From contig CAWJMN010000001.1 of assembly GCA_963844055.1 (NCBI GenBank), positions 3,906,001-3,970,000 on the forward strand: a stretch of 64,000 bases of DNA, written 5' to 3'. Below the pieces are notes generated by a model, which was not told the origin of the DNA, did no database searches, and saw only the letters and a program-made list of their open reading frames with translations. The translations under genes were made by a program, and so were the position numbers. This document shows positions 37,142 to 46,578 of this stretch, piece by piece; the stretch's first letter is position 1, and each line of letters starts with the position of its first letter. The DNA is from CAWJMN01 sp963844055 (GTDB taxonomy: Bacteria; Planctomycetota; Planctomycetia; Pirellulales; Pirellulaceae).

Positions 37142-38458
37142 CTAAGGCATTTTCTCGGGCTCTACTTTATTCGTGCTTGCCGGTGGATTGCTTGACGCTG
37201 GCGGCCCGACTCCGTCGTCTTCACGATTGTCGAACTTGCCCCCGTCGTCCGCAAGGTTTCGTCCCACCGAATAGACCAGCCAGCCTTCAGGAAGCTTCTT
37301 GACGATCAAGGGCTGACCATTAAAAGGGTCGATGGTTTCCGATTCCGGCAGGCCCAACTCAGAGAGCTTAGGAACCTCATCAGCAGACACGGACTTTGCT
37401 TGCAATGCATTGAGAACACGCAATGATCGAATACTTGCTCGACTCGACTCCATCGTAAGTCGTGAAAGTGCGATTGGAGGTCCTAAAAGATCAAAGACAA
37501 CAACACTATAAAACTGTCTTTTTTGGGGAGCAGCGATCTCACTCTTCTTGTCCGAAGTGACATCCCAAAAGTGCCTCGAAGCATTCTGCGAATAATGATC
37601 AATTAGCTGAATGGCCATTAGCTTCCCCTCGTTAGTAAAGCCTCGGCGAAACCAACTCTTTGCCCAGGGAAACTCATCGATTGCCGTCAAAACGTACGCT
37701 TTTTCAGTACTAAGAGTATTACAATACTCTTCAGGAAAATTGATACTGGCCAGTTCATCTTCAAGTAGCTTTCTGGACTCACCTGAAACGGGCCCAAGTT
37801 GCAGGACACTACTGGCAGTGACTGCTGCATAGCTACGATAGCCCGAGGTCACAAAATAAAGAGTCAACAGTGACTCTTGCGACTGAAGCTTTAGCAGCTT
37901 GAACTCCATAATTGAATTGATAATGGCTTCGTCGTACTGTCCATTTGCAGCGAGCAAAGATGTACGCGCACGCAAAACACGCAACACCGCTCGCGCATCA
38001 TTATAATGCGTCAGGAATTGCTCGTTTTCAAAAGCAGAACGTGGCAACGTATAGTCAAGCTGCCAATCGTATATTTTACATTTCGAGGCCTGCTCCAGCG
38101 CCGGGAATATCTGCGGAAAGGCATTAACTACGCTTTCCAATTTAGCCTTTGCTTCAGCTGACAACGGAATTTTTTCATGCTCCCCTTTTGGGAAGCTTGA
38201 GTAAAGTTCCTTTTGCATTGCTTTCACGTCACTCATGACACGATTTATGTACGTCATGGCATTCTCTTCGGCGGGGACCGGCTTTCTTGCCAAATCCATG
38301 AACCGAACGGGTTTACCAGCGGCCTTCATTTCAGCCACTTTAGCTTCCAATTGCTTGCCGGTTCGATAGACAAACCAAGCGTTGAAAAGCAATAAGCAGG
38401 AAATGACCAAGGCAAAGGATATTCCCAGCCACTTCAAGATGAACTTAAATCGTTTCAT
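37142..38458 (-). CDS. Membrane-anchored hypothetical protein of a sigma-factor operon
   Basis: 438 aa with one N-terminal transmembrane segment (about residues 9-30, WLGISFALVISCLLLFNAWFV) and a large helical domain outside the membrane. The C-terminal DPFNGQPLIVKKLPEGWLVYSVGRNLADDGG resembles a motif that recurs in planctomycete secreted proteins. The tail is Pro/Asn-rich. Its start overlaps the preceding anti-sigma-like gene by 14 bp, so the three genes form one operon (sigma, anti-sigma-like, this protein). A sensor or effector role in that system is likely, but no biochemical function can be assigned. Confidence 0.7.
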   Translation of the reverse strand: MKRFKFILKWLGISFALVISCLLLFNAWFVYRTGKQLEAKVAEMKAAGKPVRFMDLARKPVPAEENAMTYINRVMSDVKAMQKELYSSFPKGEHEKIPLSAEAKAKLESVVNAFPQIFPALEQASKCKIYDWQLDYTLPRSAFENEQFLTHYNDARAVLRVLRARTSLLAANGQYDEAIINSIMEFKLLKLQSQESLLTLYFVTSGYRSYAAVTASSVLQLGPVSGESRKLLEDELASINFPEEYCNTLSTEKAYVLTAIDEFPWAKSWFRRGFTNEGKLMAIQLIDHYSQNASRHFWDVTSDKKSEIAAPQKRQFYSVVVFDLLGPPIALSRLTMESSRASIRSLRVLNALQAKSVSADEVPKLSELGLPESETIDPFNGQPLIVKKLPEGWLVYSVGRNLADDGGKFDNREDDGVGPPASSNPPASTNKVEPEKMP

Positions 38459-38921
38459 GCGTATTCTCCGTCAAGTGGCTTAACTGCTTAATAAATTCGT
38501 CTAGACGTACAAAATAGGTTTTATCGAATCGACGAGAAACGGCCTTTCTGGTCAACCGTTGATACATCCACTCCCCCGTCTCTTCATCCGTAAAAGCGGC
38601 AATTTCCTGGGCGATCTCAGCCGCCTCTACTTGCCGCAACGGCGGACCCATAATCGCCGCCAAGCGACGATCAAGCGAGACGTTGACCCACCAGTTCATT
38701 CCCACACTCAGCACCAGCATGAGAGCAACGCCGCAGCCCCAAACCGTGCTGGAAAAAGAACGGTTGGGGTGAGCGTTCTTGCTTACACTTGCGGCAACTT
38801 CCCTGGAAGGTGTTTCGTTCAACAAAGCGGCAGATACACCGGCCAGCACACCCGCACGAAGCGACTTCGGCGCTGGACGTGGCGTTAGCTCTTGCAGTCG
38901 TTGTTCTATCTCATCCATCAT
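38445..38921 (-). CDS. Putative anti-sigma factor
   Basis: 158 aa. A cytoplasmic N-terminal part of about 60 residues precedes one transmembrane helix (VWGCGVALMLVLSVGMNWWV), with about 70 residues beyond. It overlaps the stop codon of the upstream ECF sigma gene by 4 bp (ATGA), so the two are translationally coupled. That coupling and the single central membrane helix are the grounds for the call. No zinc-binding anti-sigma motif is present. Confidence 0.7.
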   Translation of the reverse strand: MMDEIEQRLQELTPRPAPKSLRAGVLAGVSAALLNETPSREVAASVSKNAHPNRSFSSTVWGCGVALMLVLSVGMNWWVNVSLDRRLAAIMGPPLRQVEAAEIAQEIAAFTDEETGEWMYQRLTRKAVSRRFDKTYFVRLDEFIKQLSHLTENTHETI

Positions 38922-39445
38922 GTTCGTTCCTTCGATAGCAAGCTGCGCAAACTTTCGAGCGCTCGGCGATATCGTGTGGCAACGGTCCCTTGCGGCACTT
39001 CTAACACTTCACCAATATCACGCAGAGTCAGATTGGCATACATTTTCAACTCGACGATCTCACGCAAGTCGGCAGGAAGCTGGCCCAGCATGTTGGTAAC
39101 CCATTCGGCGTTCTCACGTGCCTGGGCTTCATGGCTTGCTGCTTCACAAAACAAATCTTCCGCTGCAAGCGACTGTTCTTTGCCTGTGGCACGCTGCCGG
39201 TCTTGCCAGCGAATGGTTTCGTGCCGCGCGATTGTAAAAACATACGCGGTCAGGTTCTCGACCATGGCTAGTGAGCTTCGACTACGTGCGAGTCGCAAGA
39301 AGGTTTCCTGTAGAACATCGTCTGCATCCGTGCGTGAGCCAAGCCTGACGACTAAATAGTGGTGAAGCCGATCCGCGCAGGCGTCGTAAAGCTCCGCAAA
39401 CGCGGACTCACTCCCCTGCGCTAACCGCCTCGCCAAACTTTCCAT
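38918..39445 (-). CDS. RNA polymerase ECF sigma factor
   Basis: 175 aa. Region 2 covers FAELYDACADRLHHYLVVRLGSRTDADDVLQETFLRLAR, with the core-binding and -10 recognition helices. Region 4 is LPADLREIVELKMYANLTLRDIGEVLEVPQGTVATRYRRALESL. It is the first gene of a three-gene minus-strand operon with overlapping downstream genes, typical of a sigma/anti-sigma pair under joint control. It probably drives its own promoter in the 328-bp region upstream. Confidence 0.92.
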   Translation of the reverse strand: MESLARRLAQGSESAFAELYDACADRLHHYLVVRLGSRTDADDVLQETFLRLARSRSSLAMVENLTAYVFTIARHETIRWQDRQRATGKEQSLAAEDLFCEAASHEAQARENAEWVTNMLGQLPADLREIVELKMYANLTLRDIGEVLEVPQGTVATRYRRALESLRSLLSKERT

Positions 39446-39773
39446 GGACGCTCCCTGCGAACGTGATTTGCTTCTCTTTAAAAGACCTAAGTGCGGCTCA
39501 GGTTTATTGGAGAAAATGGGCCCAGGCAGCGATTTTGTGAGAAAAACCGTAAAATTGGGCTGATTTGCTAGGTTGACGAGGCCTGTTGCCCCGTCACAGG
39601 AGGCGCTAAATTGCGTCCACCAGCAAATACTTTCTTGCAGCCAAACACCCGATCGGGTTCGATTGAATTCGCAAGGTACCTGCCTATTCTCGCTGGCCTA
39701 AGAAAATCTACACACAGCGAGAATGGGCCAAGATGCTGACTTTTCCGTCAGCCAAACGTTAGGTGCAGGTCAA
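39446..39773 (-). other. Intergenic region upstream of the ECF sigma operon
   Basis: 328 bp between the end of the RNA ligase gene and the sigma-factor start, both on the minus strand. It should hold the sigma operon promoter. No gene, repeat or convincing hairpin was seen. Confidence 0.5.
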
Positions 39774-40421
39774 CTATTCCCAATAGTCTTCCCACTTGTC
39801 ACCAAATGCCTTCTTGAGCTTGGCAAGGTAAGCGTAGGTTTTGATCTTGGCCTGCTGGATTTGCCCGCGAGTTCCTGTCTTACAAACCACACCTTCTTCG
39901 ACGCCGAACTTTCCTGTGCGAACATTTTCGGCAAAGGCCCCCGTGAATCGCCCGCGATATACAACTCGGGCAATGCTCAAATGTCCAAAGGTGTCAACGA
40001 ATTCATGAGGCCCCATCAAAGCGCCGTCACACTCCACATCGAATACGACAAGTTGCTTGGGCTCCTCTTGTTGATGAAGCCCTGCAAACGAACTAGCACC
40101 GAGAAACTCCGCAAACACAATGAACTGTTCCGTCGGTACGCATCTCGCATCGTTGAGGAATACCCCTTCAAACGGCTCCATGATTACTCGACGAAAAACA
40201 CTGAGAACTTCGTGCAAATGCGGGTGCTTTGCCTTAAATAGGTCTTCGCCGGCGTCGTCACAGTTAAACTCGTCTCGCCGAGTTCCAAAAGCGTGCCAGC
40301 CAAATCCTCGGTGCCACGCAAAGTGCATATTGGTGCCGTCGTATTTTTCGAACGCGACGCAATCAGCCAGTGGAAAGTCACGCGAGCTGGGGATCTTTGG
40401 ATAATGTAGTGCTCGCGCCAT
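39774..40421 (-). CDS. Stand-alone RNA ligase family protein
   Basis: 215 aa, only the nucleotidyltransferase domain. Motif I is FEKYDGTN with adenylated Lys K26, followed by D28 and G29. Motif IV is VEEGVVCK (E175-K181), and motif V is KIKT (K192-K194). A FGTRRDEF-type motif Ia/III region lies between. This order is that of the Rnl2-like RNA ligases and related DNA ligase cores. It would adenylate itself with ATP and seal RNA nicks. There is no C-terminal accessory domain and no RtcB, kinase or phosphatase partner nearby, so the substrate is unclear. Repair of cleaved RNA is the most likely role. Confidence 0.85.
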   Translation of the reverse strand: MARALHYPKIPSSRDFPLADCVAFEKYDGTNMHFAWHRGFGWHAFGTRRDEFNCDDAGEDLFKAKHPHLHEVLSVFRRVIMEPFEGVFLNDARCVPTEQFIVFAEFLGASSFAGLHQQEEPKQLVVFDVECDGALMGPHEFVDTFGHLSIARVVYRGRFTGAFAENVRTGKFGVEEGVVCKTGTRGQIQQAKIKTYAYLAKLKKAFGDKWEDYWE

Positions 40422-40553
40422 GCAATGAATTCTGTTCTTGTTTGATTCCTAATAAGGTCAAATACCTGCGGCCGACAACTCGAGTGTAGGTTTACTAAAC
40501 CGCGTGTACAAGCCTCAATGCTACAACAAAGCACTATGCGGAAGTAAACTTCA

Positions 40554-41486
40554 TCACAATCGAAAGCCGCCAGGATTCTCCAGGGGCTGCAGCACCTTTA
40601 GGCCGGCATCGATTCCCTGCGGGTCCATCACAACGGCGCCAGGGCAACAGGTGTAGGGCTCAATACAGATCGCCTCACGATGGGGTGGCGTAAAGGCGAC
40701 AAGCTCACGAAAGCCTTCATCGAACCGCACCTCAAGCGTTCCGCTACCATCCCCCATCACAATTTGCGAAACACGTTGGCCCGCTTCACTTCCTAGCTCG
40801 GCAAAAACATTATCCAATTGCAAATCTCCAAAGGGAACGCCCGTTCGCAGTTGGTTCGCATTCGCCACAGGAACCTTTTTGCCCGTTGGAATCATTTGTT
40901 GAAGTTCCCACTGCGCACCGACATCCAACTTCACCTGGGAAGCATTGCGTTTCGCGAGGTCCATTGGCAAGCGGAAATAAGCATGCGTTCCCAGCCCGCA
41001 CGGCAACGGAACGCTCCCCCGATTTTCCATGGAATAGGTCGTGAAAAACTCTCCGCCTTGCAAACGGTAGTCGGCCGTAATGCAAAAGTCGGCCGGCCAA
41101 TGCAGTGCTAGGCTTGGATCATCGTGGCTGGCCCAGAATCGGCCCACGATTTGGTTGCTGGTATGCTCGAGCACCGTCCACGCACGCGTATGCACAAACC
41201 CATGGATTGCATTGCCGAATGCGTCGCCTGCTTCGAGGGAGTAAGTCTTGCCGGACCAGGTAAACGAGGTGCCCGCAATTCGCCCAGGGAAGGGAAACAG
41301 AATTGGAATGCCGCTTCGCGAGGCCCGTTTTCCCCCTTCGGTGAACCCAGGCTCGTACCACAGGAGTTCTTGAAAGCCACCTTCTGCAGACGCGGGAACG
41401 CCCCAGCGATAGCAATTAAAACCTTGCTCGGGGGCAACTTCGGCAATCGACTGGGTATCAGGGTCGACAATCTTCAGCGTCTTCAT
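40554..41486 (-). CDS. Aldose 1-epimerase family protein
   Basis: 310 aa, cytoplasmic. The galactose mutarotase fold is indicated by GIPILFPFPGRI, NAIHGFVHTRAW (catalytic His region), GLGTHAYFRLP (second His) and the C-terminal CIEPYTCCPGAV. The last contains the Glu that normally acts as base. It interconverts alpha and beta anomers of aldohexoses or related phosphates. It is not part of a visible sugar operon. The membrane-protein gene that ends at 41514 lies 27 bp upstream on the same strand. Confidence 0.88.
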   Translation of the reverse strand: MKTLKIVDPDTQSIAEVAPEQGFNCYRWGVPASAEGGFQELLWYEPGFTEGGKRASRSGIPILFPFPGRIAGTSFTWSGKTYSLEAGDAFGNAIHGFVHTRAWTVLEHTSNQIVGRFWASHDDPSLALHWPADFCITADYRLQGGEFFTTYSMENRGSVPLPCGLGTHAYFRLPMDLAKRNASQVKLDVGAQWELQQMIPTGKKVPVANANQLRTGVPFGDLQLDNVFAELGSEAGQRVSQIVMGDGSGTLEVRFDEGFRELVAFTPPHREAICIEPYTCCPGAVVMDPQGIDAGLKVLQPLENPGGFRL

Positions 41487-41513
41487 CGCGCAACGTTCCT
41501 CTAAGATGGGGAT

Positions 41514-42522
41514 CTACTGCAGTGAACCTGCTGGAGCCGAAAGTATCTGGCTCGTTGTGGGGTTGGCCGGGGCACCGCCATCGATGGCTGCTCCTTTCAT
41601 TCCTAAGCGATGGGCCGCCGTCATTAACATGACCACCAGCACCATCGCAACCATCGCCTTGACCAGTTCTTTCCGCTGCGTTTCGCCCATGGCAATGGTC
41701 ACCAAGATTTGAGTTAGCCAAAGGGCCAAGGGCAAAGAGATCAAAAAGCAAATGGCTGCTACGGGGTGTTGTCCCATCAGTTGGCTACGCAGCGCGGCCG
41801 TACTGCTGGAAAGCACCCACAGGCCCACAGGCAATTGAACGATCGTTGCGGAAAGTGCAATCATTCCACCCCAGATCGCAGCACGCTGCGAAAGGGACTG
41901 AGCCTCTTCTGCGGGCAACTGCTTTAGCAATCGCAAAGAAAGACCCAGTAGGACCATCCCCCCCATCGCCAACGAGGCTCAGCCCAAAGTGAACCACCAG
42001 CGCTGGTATTCCATCGGTTGCGACACGCTCCCGAAAGGCGGCGCCGCGCAGATCGGCGCCGGTCAGTTCCGATGTCGCCATCAACTGTCCGGCAAGGAGA
42101 AACAGGGAAGGAAAGTGATACAGCAAGTTGGTTCCATTCAGCACGAGCAGTCCCGAACGAAGCCAACGATAGACACCGTTCCGTCCTTTGCCTGACTTAC
42201 GCCATTGCAAATAGCCAACAGTAATGAGCAAGGAGAACACCAACTCTCCTACGCCCCAAACCAATTTGTAATGCAACCTACCAATCCAAATGGATTGATA
42301 GTTGGCACTCCAGGACCACCAGCCCAGGGCTAGTCCCAAAAAGATGCCCGCCAAAAGCGAATACGAAACCGCCTTGGCCAAGTAGTCTGCCGCCAACGTG
42401 GCCAAGCGATCCCCTTTTTGCTCGCGCCACTCTAGCCACACCCCTACCAGCGGTCCGCCGGTTGCCACGTTCATGGCCATCAGGTGAAGCCCCAACAGTA
42501 GTACGGGAATGATTTCGCTCAT
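41514..42522 (-). CDS. Polytopic membrane protein (frameshifted at a G7 run)
   Basis: From the ATG at 42522 the frame encodes about five hydrophobic helices (starting VLLLGLHLMAMNVATGGPLVGVW). It breaks at a run of seven G on the coding strand (41958-41964). With one G fewer, translation runs straight into the second frame (MVLLGLSLRLL...) with about three more helices to 41514. A homopolymer error is the obvious explanation. Conserved His residues inside the first helix (HLMAMN) and elsewhere could bind heme, as in membrane cytochromes, but no known family signature is certain. Repaired length is about 336 aa. Confidence 0.7.
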
Positions 42523-42808
42523 GCTTTTTCTATCAATCTTCCAAGTCTCGTTTGGAACAATTGGGGCGATCCCCAGCAACCAATGAGTGCTAGGGGCTTA
42601 ATCACGCAGGGATCAAGCGATCCTATTCTAGATTAAGCCTTTCTGACATGTCAGTGTCAGGCCGCACAATCCCTACCGACAGCAAGGTTGGACCTTGCAG
42701 ACCGATTCGTAACCTCTTCAAGCCCTTGTGGTTAGGCAATGCTTCAAGTTGGTGGCTTCATGGGGTATCCTAAAGGTGGTAGATAATCGCCAAAATTGCT
42801 TGCCAGGC

Positions 42809-43831
42809 ATGCTAGGCTGTTCCGACCTCTTCCATCGCAATTTACCCGTGCAAAGCCCTCCCCTTTTTTCTGCCGTCATCCCCGTCTTCAACGAAGAGGA
42901 TAGCCTTGCCGCGCTCCATGGAGAGCTTGCGGCCATGGCGGAGCAGAACCACTTGGCGATGGAGATCATCTTTGTCGATGATGGGTCGCGCGATGGTTCC
43001 TGGACGAAGATTCAGGAGTTGGCTGCCAGCGATTCACGGGTGCAAGGAATTTGTTTCCGTCGCAACTTTGGCAAGGCAGCGGCGCTAACCGCCGGGTTCG
43101 CTGCGGCAACGGGTGAGTTCATCATCACCCTCGATGCCGACTTGCAGGATGACCCTTCGGAAATCCCACGCTTTCTGGAAAAGATGTACGAGGGATTGGA
43201 TTGCGTCAGCGGCTGGAAACAGGTGCGACACGATCCCTGGCACAAGACCGGACCTTCGCGAGTCTTCAACTGGCTTGTTGGGGCGATGACTGGCGTCAAG
43301 CTTCATGATCACAACTGTGGATTCAAATGCTATCGTCGCGAGATCTTTGACGAGGTCCACCTGTACGGCGAACTGCATCGCTTTGTTCCTGTTTTGGCGG
43401 CCTCCCGTGGCTGGAAGGTGGGCGAGATCATCGTCAACCATCGTGCACGACAACATGGCCATTCCAAGTACGGCGTCACGCGAATCGTCAAAGGCTTTTT
43501 GGACTTACTCACCGTCGTCTTTTTGACAGGCTTCGATCATCGCCCGCAACATTTGCTGGGGACGATGGGGCTGGTGTCGTTTGTCTTTGGTGGCGCGGGA
43601 ATGTTGTACCTGGCGGAAGAGTGGGTGCGTACCCGCTTGCCCGGAGCGACGCCGATTCACCTGCATGAACGCCCGGTGCTGCTCTATTCAGTGGCCGCCC
43701 TGTTGCTAGGTGCTCAGCTACTGTGCATGGGATTCTTGGCAGAACTCTTTACGTTCTATTATGGACGCACTTCGCAAACCTATTCCGTGAAGGCCAAAAC
43801 AAAGACGCACCCTGAGGATAAGAGCTCGTGA
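42809..43831 (+). CDS. Glycosyltransferase family 2, GtrB/ArnC-like with C-terminal membrane helices
   Basis: About 340 aa; the ATG at 42809 is a best guess and a GTG near 42848 is also possible. The GT-A domain shows FSAVIPVFNEEDSLAAL, IIFVDDGSRDGSW, GKAAALTAGF, FIITLDADLQDDP and CGFKCYRRE. Two transmembrane helices follow (about LGTMGLVSFVFGGAGMLYLA and LLYSVAALLLGAQLLCMGF). This is the layout of polyprenyl-phosphate glycosyltransferases such as GtrB, ArnC and DPM-type synthases. The next gene overlaps its stop codon and encodes a polytopic GT-C-like protein that could use the lipid-linked sugar. Confidence 0.88.
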   Translation: MLGCSDLFHRNLPVQSPPLFSAVIPVFNEEDSLAALHGELAAMAEQNHLAMEIIFVDDGSRDGSWTKIQELAASDSRVQGICFRRNFGKAAALTAGFAAATGEFIITLDADLQDDPSEIPRFLEKMYEGLDCVSGWKQVRHDPWHKTGPSRVFNWLVGAMTGVKLHDHNCGFKCYRREIFDEVHLYGELHRFVPVLAASRGWKVGEIIVNHRARQHGHSKYGVTRIVKGFLDLLTVVFLTGFDHRPQHLLGTMGLVSFVFGGAGMLYLAEEWVRTRLPGATPIHLHERPVLLYSVAALLLGAQLLCMGFLAELFTFYYGRTSQTYSVKAKTKTHPEDKSS

Positions 43832-45507
43832 ACTCGATCCCTACTACGGAATCGATCTTTGCCGACTACGGAAGGTCGCTTCGCTGGACCGTCTATTGGC
43901 TAATGATGGCCTGGGCTGCCGCATCGATCACGGGTCGCATTATGCAGGTTTCCTCGGGAAGCCGCAGCGACCCAACACCGTTCCTGAGCGCCAATGATCG
44001 TAGTCGTTGGTGTACCGTTCGCTCGTTGGTGGATGAAGGGACGTATGCGATTGATTCCATCATCTTCCAGGAGAACGGAGAGCGAAATCGCGCCTGGCAT
44101 ACGATTGACCTGGTTCGGCATCGCGGCCCCGATGGCAAAGACCATTACTATTCCAGCAAGCCAACCTTGCTTTCAACGCTCATCGCGGGTGAGTACTACG
44201 TTCTTAAGAAGTTGACCGGGGCTCAGATCGCGCAAAAGCCCTTTTTCGTGGGCCAGATGCTCTTGCTATTAACCAATGTCATTCCGCTATTACTGGCCTG
44301 GATTTGCATGGCCGAACTTGCAGAACGTTATGGCACCACCGATGTCGGCCGATTATTTATTATGGTCGTCATTACGGCCGGTACATTCCTCACCACGTTT
44401 GCCGTTACCTTGAACAACCATCTGCCCGCGGCCATCGGAGTGATCTTTACCATTTGGGCCGCTGAACCACTTTGGAAAGGGCGATCGCAAGCGACTTGGC
44501 GCTTTGCCCTAGCGGGATTGATGGCAAGCTTCACGGCAACGTGCGAACTTCCGGCCCTTGCCTTTTTGGGACTGGTTGCGATGGGCCTTACGATGGTCAG
44601 CCTGCGTGGGATGCTCACAGGCTTTATCCCTGCAGCGCTGGTAGTGCTGGCCGGTGCCATTGGCACCAACTATTTGGCCCATGGAACTTGGTCAACGCCT
44701 TACGCCCATCGGCACGATGGCGCCGTTGTTACACGCATCCCTTTGGCAGAGCTTCCCCAAAGCCTAGATGCTGGGAACGTACCAGATGTCATCAAGTCAC
44801 TCATTCCCGAAGCCAGCAAGGTAGAAACTCGAGTTGCTGGCCATCGCTGGGGCATTGCCGATAGCCAGGGGGGCACTCGCTGGGCCCTGGTGGCGGTTCC
44901 TTCATCGGGAAAGGTCGCCTATGCAGCCACTCCTAACGCAAGTGACAATTCTGCCGCACCCACCGGCCCGCTAACGCATTTGGAAATTCGCCACTGGAAC
45001 TATTGGTACGACTATCCAGGCACTTACTGGACGCCCAACATCGAACGATCAAGTGTTGACCGCGGCGAGCCCAGCCGCCTTGTCTATGCCTTGAACATCT
45101 TGATTGGCCATCACGGGATTTTTTCGCTCTCGCCCATCTGGCTGCTGAGCATGGTTGGCATGTCGATCGCCCTGTACCACTGCCGTGGCAGAGACCGCAT
45201 TGCCCACTCGGCCGCACTCTTGATGATGCTGGTCGTGCTGGCGTTTTACATTTCGCGTTCTCAAGTGGATCGCAACTACGGCGGGTTTTGCTGCGGACTT
45301 CGCTGGATGTTCTGGTTCATCCCGATCTGGACGCTCCAGCTTTTGCCGATTCTTGATCGCTTAGCCAAAACCAAATGGGGTATTTCCCCTGGGATCGTTT
45401 GCCTGGCGGTTTCGATCTTCTCGGTCCACTATGCCAGCATGAACCCGTGGCAGCACCCTTGGCTATTTGACTACTGGACCTATTTGGGCTGGATCGACTA
45501 TCCCTAG
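43828..45507 (+). CDS. Polytopic membrane protein, GT-C-like
   Basis: 559 aa with about ten hydrophobic helices. Translation starts at a GTG that overlaps the stop codon of the GT2 gene by 4 bp (GTGA), so they are coupled. The first external loop carries NDRSRW and SSKPTLLS motifs; the later loop before HWNYWYDYPGTYW is large and soluble. The topology and the coupling to a GtrB-like enzyme suggest a GT-C glycosyltransferase or a glycan transfer protein. No catalytic residue can be named with confidence. The gene pair mirrors the pair at 28569-31341. Confidence 0.65.
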   Translation: MNSIPTTESIFADYGRSLRWTVYWLMMAWAAASITGRIMQVSSGSRSDPTPFLSANDRSRWCTVRSLVDEGTYAIDSIIFQENGERNRAWHTIDLVRHRGPDGKDHYYSSKPTLLSTLIAGEYYVLKKLTGAQIAQKPFFVGQMLLLLTNVIPLLLAWICMAELAERYGTTDVGRLFIMVVITAGTFLTTFAVTLNNHLPAAIGVIFTIWAAEPLWKGRSQATWRFALAGLMASFTATCELPALAFLGLVAMGLTMVSLRGMLTGFIPAALVVLAGAIGTNYLAHGTWSTPYAHRHDGAVVTRIPLAELPQSLDAGNVPDVIKSLIPEASKVETRVAGHRWGIADSQGGTRWALVAVPSSGKVAYAATPNASDNSAAPTGPLTHLEIRHWNYWYDYPGTYWTPNIERSSVDRGEPSRLVYALNILIGHHGIFSLSPIWLLSMVGMSIALYHCRGRDRIAHSAALLMMLVVLAFYISRSQVDRNYGGFCCGLRWMFWFIPIWTLQLLPILDRLAKTKWGISPGIVCLAVSIFSVHYASMNPWQHPWLFDYWTYLGWIDYP

Positions 45508-45521
45508 CACTCCGTCCGCGC

Positions 45522-45575
45522 AAAAAGTAAGGCAAGCCCGCACGACCGATGAGGTCTGCTGACTTGCCTTACTTT
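45522..45575. terminator. Bidirectional terminator between GT-C-like gene and sucD
   Basis: AAAGTAAGGCAAG (45524-45536) pairs perfectly over 13 bp with CTTGCCTTACTTT (45563-45575). A-rich and T-rich flanks on the two sides allow it to serve both convergent genes. Confidence 0.8.
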
Positions 45576-45624
45576 GTTTCAAGCGATAGATCGGTGCTAA
45601 ACCACCGCCCTATCTACCAGTTGA

Positions 45625-46506
<882 letters not shown>

Positions 46507-46578
46507 AAACTCTCACTTATCGTCAATTTCGTTGTGTGCTTGGAATGAAAGGAAAAAAGCAGGGATCGCGTCAATCGA

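Noticed and set aside
39723..40241. 172-aa plus-strand ORF opposite the RNA ligase
   Set aside because: The minus strand holds ligase motifs I, IV and V in order; the plus-strand frame has no recognisable features.
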